A stretch of DNA of 64,000 bases, taken from the NCBI RefSeq assembly GCF_003573695.1, contig NW_020621936.1:806001-870000 (forward strand), given 5' to 3'. This document shows positions 47,078-59,818 of the stretch, in pieces. This DNA comes from Papaver somniferum (lineage: Eukaryota > Streptophyta > Magnoliopsida > Ranunculales > Papaveraceae). The notes under the pieces were generated by a model, which made no database searches, was not told the origin of the DNA, and was given only the letters and a program-made list of their open reading frames with translations. Made by a program: the position numbers and the translations under genes. Numbering within the stretch: the stretch's first letter is position 1; each line of letters opens with the position of its first letter.

Positions 47078-48432
47078 AGCTCAGAATTTGGTTTTTAAAG
47101 GGTTTGGATTTTTGGGAAAAATTTGGTTTTGGTGGGATAAAAGAAAAAAAATTTGGTTGTTAATGTGGGAGCAAAATAAAATTTGGTTTTAAAATTTGGG
47201 AGCAAGTAAAAATTTTGGTTTTTGAATGGGAGAGAAAATATTTATTTATTTATTTATTTATTTTAAAAGAAAATAAAATTTGGTTTTTGAATGGGAGCAA
47301 GCCCACTGTTGGTTTTGTGTTTGCTTTGGCTCAGCTGGTTTGAAAACGTTTGGTGAAACTGAGTCCAAAATCTCGGCCTAGAATTTGGGTACTCGGTCCA
47401 CTAACGAGTTAACCTAGCGTGATCGGTTACAAGCTCAGCTGGGTTTAAAAACCCAGAATACAAAATACAAGTCCAAATTAAACAAGCTCACAAAAATTAA
47501 ATACAAGCCCACAAATTAAACAAACAAGCCCACAAAAATTAATTACAAACCCAACAGAAAATAAAAAGCCCAAAAATTGGCTTTAATATTACAAGCCCAC
47601 AATTAAAAATTGGAAGCCCACAGGTTGGGTTCTCTTAATGGGTTTAGGCTTACTTGCTTAAGCACAGCCCAGCTGCTCAGTTTGGTTGCAAAAGCCCAGT
47701 TGGGCTTTGGATCATCCTAAGCTTTGGCTTTTCTGAGGCCCAGTTGGGTATTTCAGTTGCAAAGCCCAGTTGGGCTTTGTTCTTTTTCAGCTGCTTGGAA
47801 TCAGCCCAGTTGGGCTTTGGATCATAGCAACAGCAGGACCAGCAGGGGGTAGCAGCAGCTTGCCTTTGCACAGCAGCAACAGCTGAGGCACAGCAGCAGG
47901 ACCAGGAGCAGCAGCAGGATCAGGAGCAGCAGCAGGAGAAGCAGCTCAGCTCTATTTGGGCTTCACAGCAGCACATCAGCACCAGAGGTTTGTTCTCAGC
48001 CTCACAGCAAGGTCACAGCAACAACAGCAGGGGTAACAGCTTCAGCAACAGGAGCAATTCAGCAGCAACAGCAGCTGCACCAGGGTCAGGCAGCTTCTCT
48101 TAGCACCAGCTCCAACAGCACCTACAAGCAAGAGAAACAGCACCAGTTCAGTGCAGCAACAATGCCTAACAGTAACATCCCAACAGGAGTTTCAGCAAGC
48201 AGCAAGGCAGTGCACCTGTTGGTTTCAGAAGAGAAGTAAGTTTCTTGCTAGAAGCTAAGAAATTCAGCTGCACTACACAGCAGCTACTAAAACAGCAAGT
48301 TACACTAAAATGCAAGAATGCAATGCATGATGAGTATGCTAGAATGAAACAATATGCAAAAGAGTATGCAATGATGCAAATGAACTAACATGCAAAAACA
48401 GCCCAGAAAAAATTCAACACAACACAACCAAG
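47078..48432 (-). other. Leader of unit C
   Basis: It differs from the unit A leader near the gag start, with a (TTTA)n microsatellite at about 47238-47262. It has four palindromes: 47691-47708, a variant at about 47737-47750, 47761-47778 and 47803-47818. A CAG-rich tract spans 47822-48210. The PBS-proximal half resembles the unit E leader. Confidence 0.75.
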
Positions 48433-48450
48433 TCCCCGGCAGCGGCGCCA
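48433..48450 (-). other. PBS of unit C
   Basis: TGGCGCCGCTGCCGGGGA on the minus strand, one base off the tRNA-Asp complement. Confidence 0.85.
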
Positions 48451-48870
48451 AAAACTTGGTGTGGTTAGAAAAACACACAAAAACTCTTGCAAGTATACAA
48501 GGCCAAGTTTTAGTATAGAAAGTAAGCAAGGGATCATTCCACAGAGACTTGGGGTGTATTGAAGTTTCCTAGATAGCTGAGCTAGTGACAGACAGTGAAC
48601 TAAAGGACCAAAGAAAAATTCAGTGGCAGTGAGCCAAAGGCAGTGAAGTCAAGAGGCAAAGAAACAAAGAAAATTCAAGAACAATTTAATCAAAACAGAA
48701 AACAAGCAAAACAAACAAGTGAAAGAAAACAAGACTAACAGTTGAAGATGGATTTATGGATGACAGGGAAGGTTGATTATGGATGGGAACTAGGGGTTGA
48801 GTTCACTCTAACTTTTACTATGTATTCTCCTATAGAAAGTTAAACACAACTATGGTATTATTTCCAAAGC

Positions 48871-48945
48871 ACTAATTGTCTTTCTACAGCACAACTAGTC
48901 AAGGGATTATGAATTCAGCTTGAGTTGCAGCTTATCAGCAGCTCA
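48871..48945 (-). other. R-U5 hairpins of LTR D
   Basis: 48871-48899: ACTAATTGT with ACAACTAGT and the same 11-base loop as LTR A. One A.C mismatch on the plus strand is a U.G pair in minus-strand RNA. A weaker second stem lies at 48921-48945 (TGAGTTGC with GCAGCTCA, 9-base loop, one imperfect pair). Confidence 0.7.
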
Positions 48946-49340
48946 TGAACCTAACTACAAAGTATACTTGGCATACATTGTGAAAGTGAGGTGATGATGA
49001 GCTAAGTTCAAGTTTTTCCTAAACCTGCTTAGCCTTCTAAAGCAATGTGATCAATGTACTATACAATAAGACATTAGAGATTCATCAAGTCCCTAGCATG
49101 ATAGTTTAGAACATGACAAACAGCATAACAGTGAGTAACAGTGAGTAACTAGGCAAACTAACATTGAGCATAACAGTGATTAACAGTGAGTAAACTAACA
49201 TAACATTGCAAACTAACATAACAACAAATGCAATTAAGAGTGAAAATGCAACTAACAGGGGCAATGAAAGTTAACAGGAGCATCAAAAACTAACAGTGCA
49301 ATTTAACATTGGAATTAACCTAACCCAAATTGGGTGGAAA

Positions 49341-49355
49341 CTTGGCTAGTCCAAG
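49341..49355 (-). other. Short hairpin at the predicted RNA 5' end, LTR D
   Basis: CTTGG-CTAGT-CCAAG, 30 bp from the TATA box. It replaces CTGG/CCAG of LTRs A and F with a 5-bp stem. Confidence 0.55.
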
Positions 49356-49384
49356 TACAAGTTTTACATCTCATACATCAGTTC

Positions 49385-49392
49385 TATTTATA
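49385..49392 (-). promoter_or_regulatory. TATA box of LTR D
   Basis: The minus strand reads GGTATAAATAGAAC. Confidence 0.7.
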
Positions 49393-50468
49393 CCTAAATT
49401 AGCAAATTAGGGTTTACACCCATTTTCCCCAAATGTCCTCACTCAACAGTACAATTAGGGTTTAAATTATTACCCAAAATTTAGCTTCCAAACTCCAAAA
49501 TTTGCTCGACCCATGCTTCTTGATGTTTCTCTGATGCTTTTCCTTCTCCTATTGTCCCCTAATTTCTAGCTATTTTACTCACCCCAAAACCTAGGGTTTC
49601 AGAGGTTGTGAGATGAAGAAAATAGCTAGGCTAGGGTGTTGGGGATGGTAGTGGCAGTGATGGAACTGGTGGTGGTGGCAGAACTGTGGAGGTGACAGAA
49701 CTGTGGAGGTGATGGTGGTGTAAGCGACAGCGGCATGGCAGAGAGGGGAGGTGCAGTTGCAGTTGCAGAGCTACTGTCGGGTGGAGGAGAAGAAAGAAAG
49801 AGGAGAAGAATGGGTCGGGTCAGGGTATAGGTATAGTCTGCTACTGTGTGAGGCGGGATATCAAATTTAGATGTTGGCGAATCTGAGATGTTGGATCATT
49901 GGTTCTGAGTGGAATCGAACGGATAGATGGAAGGATGTGTGAAGCGACCGTCGGATTCTGAGGTGCAACGAAGTTAACGGCACCAGATGGAGTTAGGTAC
50001 TGTAGTGTAAGGCGGAATCATCGGGATTTGATGAACAGGCATTGGAGCGACCGTTGGATTCAACTACCATCTAATCTGAAGGCTTGGAATTTCAGCGCTG
50101 TGGTGCTCGGCAGAGACATCCGATTTTGATGATCTATGAAGGAGCGACCGTCGGATGCTTCTGAGAACTGATCTGATGGCTGAGAACGGAGGCACTTTTG
50201 TGTGTAGAAAATGAGGTTGTGCGCACCATTCTTCGCGGCTTCCTTGCGTAATTTCTCCCGGCTTTTCATTACTTTTCTGCTCTTTTCGCTCCACGACTCA
50301 TCCGAACTTTATTTACTACCTAAAAATGCAAAATTAATTAATAAAAATATTTATTCTTGAAAACAATGAAAATACAGAATATGGGATAAAATGTAGAATT
50401 AATGCACAAAAGATGAGTTAAAATGCCAACAAAAAGGGATAAATATATACAATATTTGGCACTCATCA

Positions 50469-51844
50469 AATACCCCCAAACCTGAATTTTACTTGTCCTC
50501 AAGTAAAACAAAACTAAGGAAATCCTAACTATACCACTGTCGCTGGTCTCTCGAGTGCATTTAGCGTATGCACTAAGCCTTTTAAACCACTAAGTGTCCC
50601 TAGTGGACGAGTTGAAGTCTCGTGAAGGTTTGCTTAGAACGTACCTACAAAGTTCTAGGTCAAAATATAAGCTCAGATTCCATCAAATGTGACATGTGCA
50701 AGACAGTTAAGCTCACAGCAAAATGGAGATGTCAATCTAGCTATCAAAGGCACAATCCTAGCACTGATAACAAAAAAAAGACATGTGATAAGAGTGTAAA
50801 GTGTATCTACACATGTGTAAAGAAAGATCGGATGTTATGACTACTAATCACCAAGAGATAGTTTCTCAGGCTAAGAACCAAGGTCGAAATCTAGCTAGCT
50901 GTCCGGACTTTACGAGAATTGTGAATGAGTTGGAGGTATTTCACAATTACTCGCGTTGTACATCAATGGCATACACCCTTCCTTGCTTATTACAATAAAA
51001 CAAAAGATGACTCTTTACATGACTCTTATTTACATTGACTACTCTCTTTTATTTTTGGAACAAGAGAGGATGGAATTGATAAATACTTGATTTTTTTTTT
51101 TTTTTTTTTTTAAGAAAAGAAACACTTTTGATACATATACAAAAGGAAACAAAAGATTACATGACACTTTGCAAGAGGTAGCCCTTTTTGATGCACCCAG
51201 TTAAATTCGATGGTTGTCTTTCTTAATGTAACCTCCACCTTCTATCCCAACCAACCAAAGAACAAGCTAGTCAAGTTTCGTTCAGTATTCTAAAGTGATT
51301 GGCAATCGTAACTTCCTATCAAACACCTTGAAGATCGAGGCCATACATGTATTGGTAGATCGTGCGCGTGCAAATTTCTTATCACTATGTGAATTGTGCT
51401 AGAATCAGGGTGCCTAAATATCTAGACTAAGACTCCTAATAAAAATACATATTTGCACAAGAGTCAACATTTCAAGGTAAATGAGCTCCATTTTTATGTT
51501 TTTTTATCATTTTTTAATTTTTTTTATTTTCATTTTTTCATTTTTTTCAAAAAGAAGGAGTTCTTGTTTTCAATTATGGCATATTATCAAAGTATCTACT
51601 TTTCACCCCCAAACCTAAACTAAACATTGTCCTCAATGTTTCAAAATATGAACAAAATTAGAATACAACATATGAAGAGGATCATGTTGAGTAGAGAAAA
51701 AGGAAAGAGAATACCCGATTTCGGCGAAAGCAAGATTAGAACTCCGTTATTCAAGGAAAAAAAATCCAACATATTTCAGCCGAGATCATATTGGATTAGC
51801 AAAATATATACAAAAGGAACAAAAAGGGTTTTAAGAAATTTTAT
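50469..51844 (-). other. 3' non-coding block of unit D
   Basis: Same organisation as unit A. The first small hairpin is longer here (AGTGCAT with ATGCACT, about 50555-50575). The T tract is near 51090-51112. No ORF is supported. Confidence 0.7.
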
Positions 51845-53566
51845 CTACTGGATTATATACAAAAATTCACCATACACTAACAATCTAAAGAGTTGAGGAT
51901 CAACCCAAAAGACAAAGTGTAGAGGTTTCAACAGCTTCACACAATAATAATATGATAGGCATGCAAGTGAAGCTGTGAAACAAAATGAGCTACCCCCAAA
52001 CCTGGATTTTTCAACGGATAAAATTTTGGAAACAAAATCTCGCAGTTTTGGGGGTTCATCATGTACAAGGTCTAACTCGAAATGAACTTTGCTATGGACG
52101 GGCAAACATGCAATTTCCAACTGTGGTTCCTCAAAGATATTATATTTAAATGCAAAATGGTCCAAGAGGACTTGGGAAGCACACAGTTCCAAACCTAGAT
52201 TAGGCATTCTCAGAAAATTTGGTTTTACAATATTGGTACAAACCAAATCTAGGTTGGGTGGAAGGCCATCAGATTGTGACTCATGTAGGAGAATAGGTAC
52301 ATCATTATCAATCAAATCAAAATCTCCTAAATCATCTACACATGTCACATCATGCTCACAATCATCAATCAAATTAGCAAGTTTACACTCAGAATCATCA
52401 ACATTATCAACATATTTGTCCTCATGCATCGGCAATTCAATGGAAACATCACAATGTGACCAAGGTAGAGAATCAGACACATCACTTATATTTTCATGCA
52501 TAATAACATTAGTGTCTACAGAAGATTCAACTATTCCTATGTCATGCTCATCTTCACAGAATAATTGTACGAATCCCATGTCAATATCAAAATCATATGA
52601 ATTACAATGAGTATTAGAAAAAACAACATTCATGAAGGTCGAGGGCGAGAAGCCATATGTTATTGAACCAACAGGTTCCACAATATTTTCATGTTCTTCT
52701 AACATATCATCATAATCATCATCATGGTAGCATGCATATTGGTCCTCATTAAAAGTGGTGGTGTCATTAGTCGATTCATGTTCCTCTAAATTAGGTTCAT
52801 ATTCAACATCATTTACATGAATGGGACTAGACACTTCATTAGGGACAACATACATTTCCTCATGAATTTCCTCCTTTTGTAGGTGAAGCAAAATCTGATC
52901 TAAATATGCCTGAATTCGTGATGTAGATCTATCGAAGTTTTGCTCACTGAGTTTGAAAGCTTCTGTGGTGGAGTCTAAATTCATGGGAGTACAAAATTCT
53001 TCATGTTCAAATTGTGGTGATTGGTACATGTGTGCATGGTCATTAGGGTTTATAAAAGATTGATCGCAACCCTCAAAGGATTGATTATGGTCCCAATGAC
53101 TACCATTCTCACAATTTATGGGCATTTCATACCTTGGATTTTCTCTAGATTGCCTAAAATTATGAAAAATATGACAATTCTCAACAGGGTGGTCTAAACT
53201 ACCACATGCGGGACATGCATAGATTTCAGGTTGCCTAAGAAAATTAGATGTGACAGATTCCTCATGTGATTGCATTTCTAAAGCTGCGATTCGAGCTTCT
53301 AATTGATCGATCAGAGATGATTGTGTGGGTGAGGCACTAGCAAAATGTTCATTTTCACGTTGTGGCGAATGATGCATGTGTGAATAGTCATTAGGGTTCA
53401 AGTATTGAGGCTCGGGACTTTGAAAATGTCCATAATAATTCCTATGACTATTGACATCATGGTCTATGGGAGGTTCATAACGTGAAGTATGTCCACACGC
53501 AAGTTCTCTAAGGGATTTGTTGTATTCCCCAACTGTAGAAAAAGATCTAGACATGATTGGGCTCAA
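51845..53566 (-). CDS. Gag-like protein of unit D
   Basis: 573 codons with intact CCHC knuckle. The N-terminal 120 codons match unit A closely. The middle and C-terminal parts form a subtype with unit E (for example KYNIFEEPQLEIACLPV and a shorter DDDYDDM acidic run). The C-terminal A-run shift is shared with A and C. Confidence 0.75.
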   Translation of the reverse strand: MSPIMSRSFSTVGEYNKSLRELACGHTSRYEPPIDHDVNSHRNYYGHFQSPEPQYLNPNDYSHMHHSPQRENEHFASASPTQSSLIDQLEARIAALEMQSHEESVTSNFLRQPEIYACPACGSLDHPVENCHIFHNFRQSRENPRYEMPINCENGSHWDHNQSFEGCDQSFINPNDHAHMYQSPQFEHEEFCTPMNLDSTTEAFKLSEQNFDRSTSRIQAYLDQILLHLQKEEIHEEMYVVPNEVSSPIHVNDVEYEPNLEEHESTNDTTTFNEDQYACYHDDDYDDMLEEHENIVEPVGSITYGFSPSTFMNVVFSNTHCNSYDFDIDMGFVQLFCEDEHDIGIVESSVDTNVIMHENISDVSDSLPWSHCDVSIELPMHEDKYVDNVDDSECKLANLIDDCEHDVTCVDDLGDFDLIDNDVPILLHESQSDGLPPNLDLVCTNIVKPNFLRMPNLGLELCASQVLLDHFAFKYNIFEEPQLEIACLPVHSKVHFELDLVHDEPPKLRDFVSKILSVEKSRFGGSSFCFTASLACLSYYYCVKLLKPLHFVFWVDPQLFRLLVYGEFLYIIQ

Positions 53567-54650
53567 AAGCTAAGTAACTATATTACAAAGCCCAAAATTT
53601 GGTTTTTAATGGGTTTGGATTTTTGGGAAAAATTTGGTTTTTATGGGAATGAAAAACATTTGGTTTTTGATGGGAAACATTTGGTTTTTATGGGGATAAG
53701 CCCACTGTTTTGGTTGTGCTTTGGTGAGGCAATGGGTTTGGGGAACTGTTGTGAAACAGAGCCCAACTTTCGGCCTAGAGTTTGGGTACACGGCCCACTA
53801 ACGACTTCAGCAAGCCCAGAAACTAATGAAGCCCAGCTGAGTTGGTAGGTTCAGTTAACCTTGTTTAGGTTGTTTGTTGGGTTTTTGAAACCCAAAATTT
53901 TGATAGGAACAATCCCACAGTTAATGCTCAAATACAAACCCAAAAGTTAACTTAAATTACAAGCCCAACAAAAAAATGGAAAAAATTATTACAAGCCCAC
54001 AAATTAAAAATGGAAGCCCACATGTTGGGTTCTCTTAATGGGTTTAGGCTTACTTGCTTAAGCACAGCCCAGCTGCTCAGTTTGGTTGCAAAAGCCCAGT
54101 TGGGCCTTGGATCATCCTAAGCTTTGGCTTCAATACTTAAGGCCCAGTTGGGCTTGGTTCAAATCAGTTCACTTCACAAGCCCAGTTGGGCTTTATCTTA
54201 CACCAGCTGCAGCAGCTTCAGCAGGGACTCAGCAGCAGCAGCAGGGATCAGCAACAGCAGCAGTCTTGGCAAGCAAGTCTCAGGAGGGGCAGTTCAGCAG
54301 CAACTCAGGGGCAGCCTCAGCAGCAAGAGGCTCTCAGGCACAGCAGCAGCTTCTCCAGCACTTGCCTTGGCAGCAGCAGCAGCAGACAGCAAGGAAGAAA
54401 AGCAGCAACAGGAAGCAGCAGCAGCAGCAACACCTGTTGGCTCAAAAAGAGAAGTAAGTTTCTTGCTAGAAGCTAAGAAATTCAGCTGCACTACACAGCA
54501 GCTACTAAAACAGCAAGTTACACTAAAATGCAAGAATGCAATGCATGATGAGTATGCTAGAATGAAACAATATGCAAAAGAGTATGCAATGATGCAAATG
54601 AACTAACATGCAAAAACAGCCCAGAAAAAATTCAACACAACACAACCAAG
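53567..54650 (-). other. Leader of unit D
   Basis: Near copy of the unit A leader at offset 17103 next to gag. Palindromes lie at 54091-54108, 54140-54157 and 54179-54194. The CAG-rich tract (54203-54442) is shorter than in A. Confidence 0.75.
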
Positions 54651-54668
54651 TCCCCGGCAACGGCGCCA
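54651..54668 (-). other. PBS of unit D, exact tRNA-Asp match
   Basis: The minus strand reads TGGCGCCGTTGCCGGGGA, which matches the plant tRNA-Asp(GUC) 3' end as I recall it. It is the only copy here with T at the position that is C in the other three. Confidence 0.85.
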
Positions 54669-55170
54669 AAAACTTGGTAGGCCGGGGACAGTGTATAAAA
54701 AATGGAGAAAGTTAAGGCCTACAGTGATACCGCAAGTGCACGGTTTCGATGTAGTGAGTGCACAAGTACGGGTCGATCCACAGGGACTTGGGTGTGTTCA
54801 TGAAGATTCCTAAGCTAAATGGCAGTGACAGTGCAGTGAGAACAATGAGAAGGCAGTAAAGAGAAAAGCAAAGCCAAGAGGCAGTGAACAGGGCAGTGAA
54901 GATGATGAGTGAGCAAAGCAGGAAGAATCAAGGCAATGTAACAAAAACAGTGACAGTGACCAAAGGTCATAGGCAGTGGGTGAGCAGTGGTGAAAGCAAA
55001 CAAAGCAGATGAAGGGAGCTAGGATCACTAATTCCACCACTAACCTACACCATGTATTCAACGACTACATTCTTGTTCTTGTGATGACATGGGTTAAGAT
55101 GTGGTCTGCCCTATGTCTAAGAAGTTTCTCCACTAGAGAAATCATCCCCAATAAGACATTGCTCCATAGC

Positions 55171-55271
55171 ACTAGTTATCTGGCTAAGTATAACTAGTCT
55201 AAGGCTCAACATGGTCTGGTTTAGCATGATTGGTGGCTGTGTCCACATAGAGATATTCTAACTATAGTGGA
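55171..55271 (-). other. R-U5 hairpins of LTR E
   Basis: 55171-55198: ACTAGTTAT with ATAACTAGT, 9 perfect pairs, 10-base loop. 55242-55271: TCCACATAG with CTATAGTGGA, one bulged A, 11-base loop. The sequences differ from A, but the geometry is kept. Confidence 0.75.
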
Positions 55272-55474
55272 TACATGGCATCCACTGTGAGAGCAATTTG
55301 CAGACATGCCAAAGTGATTATCTCCTAAACATTTTTAACATTCAAGAATGCATATTCACATCACACAGGATAGCAAGTTAAGGCTTCCTTAAGACCCTAG
55401 CAATTGAAACTAACACATGATAAAACTGAAATTAAAATTGGAATTAAACTGAAATTAACCCAATTAGGGGGTAT

Positions 55475-55488
55475 CTCGGCTAACCAAG
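55475..55488 (-). other. Short hairpin at the predicted RNA 5' end, LTR E
   Basis: CTCGG-CTAA-CCAAG. The single plus-strand mismatch is a G.U pair in minus-strand RNA. Confidence 0.5.
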
Positions 55489-55517
55489 AACACCCTTCTC
55501 TCTACACATCAATTGCC

Positions 55518-55524
55518 TTTTATA
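55518..55524 (-). promoter_or_regulatory. TATA box of LTR E
   Basis: The minus strand reads CTATAAAAGG, a different version from the TATAAATA of the other LTRs. Confidence 0.7.
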
Positions 55525-56595
55525 GTTTTACAAAATATCCCCAAATTTCGAAACCCTAACTTGCAAACCCTAATTTTTGAATTGAAAATTCCACTCACCT
55601 AATCCCTGAATTGATGTCGACCCATGCCTATTCTCTCTTCTCTGCTCCTCTCCATGTCTTCAATTGCGTCTTATAGCCTCACCTAATTTATTGATTTATC
55701 ACCTAGGGTTTCAGTGGTGAAAAATCAATAAGTTAGATGGCTATAGAGGTAGGGGAGGTAGCTACGGCGTGTAGGTGGTGTTTGGTGACAGTGGAGGAAG
55801 TGGCGATGGCAGGGTGGTGTGGTTCAGCGAGGTGTAGCTGGTGGAGGTGATGGAGTTGCAGAGCAGCTCTCTGCAACAGGGTATGGAGGAGAATAGGTCG
55901 AGTGATTTTGGGTTAGGGGGCGTTTGGCTAGGGGTATAGGGTGTTCTATACTTGGGTGTTAGGCGGGTGCAGCGAGGTTTGATGATCTGTGACAAGGAGC
56001 GATGGATGGGAAGATGGTAGGTGGATCTGACGGCGATGCGGAGGCAGGCGATGAGCGACCGTCGGATGAAGAGATACAACGAAACGAACGGTACTTGATG
56101 GAGTTAGGTACTGTAGTGTAAGGCGGAGATATCAAACTTCGATGCACAGCAAGGGAGCGACCGTCGGATGCTTCTGAGAACTGATCTGACGGCTGAAGAC
56201 GCAAGCGGGTATGGATTTGGGTTTTAGGCTTTTGGGTATAGAATATGGGTTTGGGAAATGAGTTTGGGCTTGGAAAACCTTGAGCCCACTTCTTCTTTAA
56301 GAACAACTTTCTTCTTCAAGCCCATTTCTATCCTTTTTTTGGTCTTCCGCACATCACTCTTCGCGGCTTCCTTGCGTAATTCCTCCTGGCTTTTCACTAC
56401 TTTCCTGCTCTTTTTGCTCCGCAACTCATCCAATCTTTATTTATTACCTAAAAATGCAAAATTAAGTAAGAAAAATGTTTATTCTTGAAAACAATGAAAA
56501 TACAGAATATGGGATAAAATGTAGAATTAATGCACAAAAGATGAGTTAAATGCCAAGAAAAATATATAGAAATATGCACTTTTTAGCACTCATCA

Positions 56596-58081
<1,486 letters not shown>

Positions 58082-59818
58082 TTAAGAAATTTTATCTACT
58101 GGATTATATACAAAAAATTCACCATACACTAACAATCTAAAGAGTTGAGGATCAACCCAAAAGACAAAGTGTAAAGGTTTCAACAGCTTCACACAATAAT
58201 AATATGGTAGGCATGCAAGTGAAGCTGTGAAACAAAATGAGCTACCCCCAAACCTGGGTTTTACATAAGATATAATTTTGAAAACAAAATCGCGCAGTTT
58301 CGGGGGTTCATCATGCAAAAGGTCTAGCTCGAAATGAACTTTGCTAGGGACGGGCAAACATGCAATTTCCAACTGTGGTTCCTCAAAGATATTATATTTG
58401 AATGCAAAATGGTCCAAGAGGACTTGGGAAGCACACAGTTCCAAACCTAGATTAGGCATTCTCAGAAAAATTGGTTTTACAATATTGGTACAAACCAAAT
58501 CTAGGTTGGGTGGAAGGCCATCAGATTGTGACTCATGTAGGAGAATAGGTGCGTCATTATCAATCAAATCAAAATCTCCTAAATCATCTACACATGTCAC
58601 ATCATGCTCACAATCATCAATCAAATTAGCAAGTTCACACTCAGAATCATCAACATCATCAACAGATTTGTCCTCATGCATCGGCAATTCAATGGAAATA
58701 TCACAATGTGACCTAGGTAGAGAATCAGACACATCACTTATATTTTCATGCATAATAACATTAGTGTCTACAGAAGATTCAACTATTCCTATGTCATGCT
58801 CATCTTCACAGAATAATTGTACGAATCCCATGTCAATATCAAAATCATATGAATTACAATGAGTATTAGAAAAAACAACATTCATGAATGTCGAGGGCGA
58901 GAAGCCATATGTTATTGAACCAACAGGTTCCACAATATTTTCATGTTCTTCTAACACATCATCATAATCATCATCATGGTAGCATGCATATTGGTCCTCA
59001 TTAAAAGTGGTGGTGTCGTTAGTCGATTCATGTTCCTCTAAATTAAGTTCATATTCAACATCATTTACATGAATGGGACTAGACACTTCATTAGGGACAA
59101 CATACATTTCCTCATGAATTTCCTCCTTTTGTAGGTGAAGCAAAATCTGATCTAAATATGCCTGAATTCGTGATGTAGATCTATCGAAGTTTTTCTCACT
59201 GAGTCTGAAAGCTTCTGTGGTGGAGTCTAAATTCATGGGAGTACAAAATTCTTCATGTTCAAATTGTGGTGATTGGTACATGTGTGCATGGTCATTAGGG
59301 TTTATAAAAGATTGATCGCAACCCTCAAAGGATTGATTATGGTCCCAATGACTACCATTCTCACAATTTATGGGCATTTCATACCTTGCATTTTCTCTAG
59401 ATTGCCTAAAATTATGCAAAATATGACAATTCTCAACAGGGTGGTCTAAACTACCACATGCGGGACATGCATAGATTTCAGGTTGCCTAAGAAAATTAGA
59501 TGTGACAGATTCCTCATGTGATTGCATTTCTAAAGCTGCGATTCGAGCTTCTAATTGATCCACAAGAGATGATTGTGTGAGTGAGGTATTAGCAAAATGT
59601 TCATTTTCACGTTGTGGCGAATGATGCATGTGTGAATAGTCATTAGGGTTCATGTATTGAGGCTCGGGACTTTGAAAATGTCCATAATAATTCCTATGAC
59701 TATTGACATCATGGTCTATGGGAGGTTCATAACGTGAAGTATGTCCACACGCAAGTTCTCTAAGGGATTTGTTGTATTCCCCAACTGTAGACCAAGATCT
59801 AGACATGATTGGGCTCAA
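58082..59818 (-). CDS. Gag-like protein of unit E
   Basis: 578 codons with intact CCHC knuckle. It belongs to the same subtype as unit D. The C-terminus reads GEFFVYNPVDKIS, the unshifted version shared with unit B, so it may be nearest to the ancestral end. No pol follows. Confidence 0.75.
   Translation of the reverse strand: MSPIMSRSWSTVGEYNKSLRELACGHTSRYEPPIDHDVNSHRNYYGHFQSPEPQYMNPNDYSHMHHSPQRENEHFANTSLTQSSLVDQLEARIAALEMQSHEESVTSNFLRQPEIYACPACGSLDHPVENCHILHNFRQSRENARYEMPINCENGSHWDHNQSFEGCDQSFINPNDHAHMYQSPQFEHEEFCTPMNLDSTTEAFRLSEKNFDRSTSRIQAYLDQILLHLQKEEIHEEMYVVPNEVSSPIHVNDVEYELNLEEHESTNDTTTFNEDQYACYHDDDYDDVLEEHENIVEPVGSITYGFSPSTFMNVVFSNTHCNSYDFDIDMGFVQLFCEDEHDIGIVESSVDTNVIMHENISDVSDSLPRSHCDISIELPMHEDKSVDDVDDSECELANLIDDCEHDVTCVDDLGDFDLIDNDAPILLHESQSDGLPPNLDLVCTNIVKPIFLRMPNLGLELCASQVLLDHFAFKYNIFEEPQLEIACLPVPSKVHFELDLLHDEPPKLRDFVFKIISYVKPRFGGSSFCFTASLACLPYYYCVKLLKPLHFVFWVDPQLFRLLVYGEFFVYNPVDKIS

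Larger units (their letters stand above)
48457..50468 (-). repeat. LTR D
   Basis: 2012 bp. Only the outer ends match the other LTRs well; R-U5 and U3 are strongly diverged. 49125-49215 has repeated AACAGTGAGTAA. U3 has three or more GCGACCGT[CT]GGAT modules (about 49939-49955, 50044-50058, 50140-50160). The TATA box is at 49385-49392. Confidence 0.85.
54675..56595 (-). repeat. LTR E
   Basis: 1921 bp. Its PBS-proximal end differs from the others (TGGTAGGCCGGGGACAGTG, then a GTGATACCGCAAGTGCACGG segment), and R-U5 is strongly diverged. U3 is intermediate, resembling A near 56030-56280 with two GCGACCGTCGGATG modules (56055-56070, 56156-56170). It carries a TATAAAAGG box at 55516-55524. Confidence 0.85.

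Noticed and set aside
54651..54668. tRNA-Asp gene fragment
   Set aside because: Only the last 18 bases match the tRNA; no cloverleaf surrounds them. Its place next to the LTR identifies it as a PBS.
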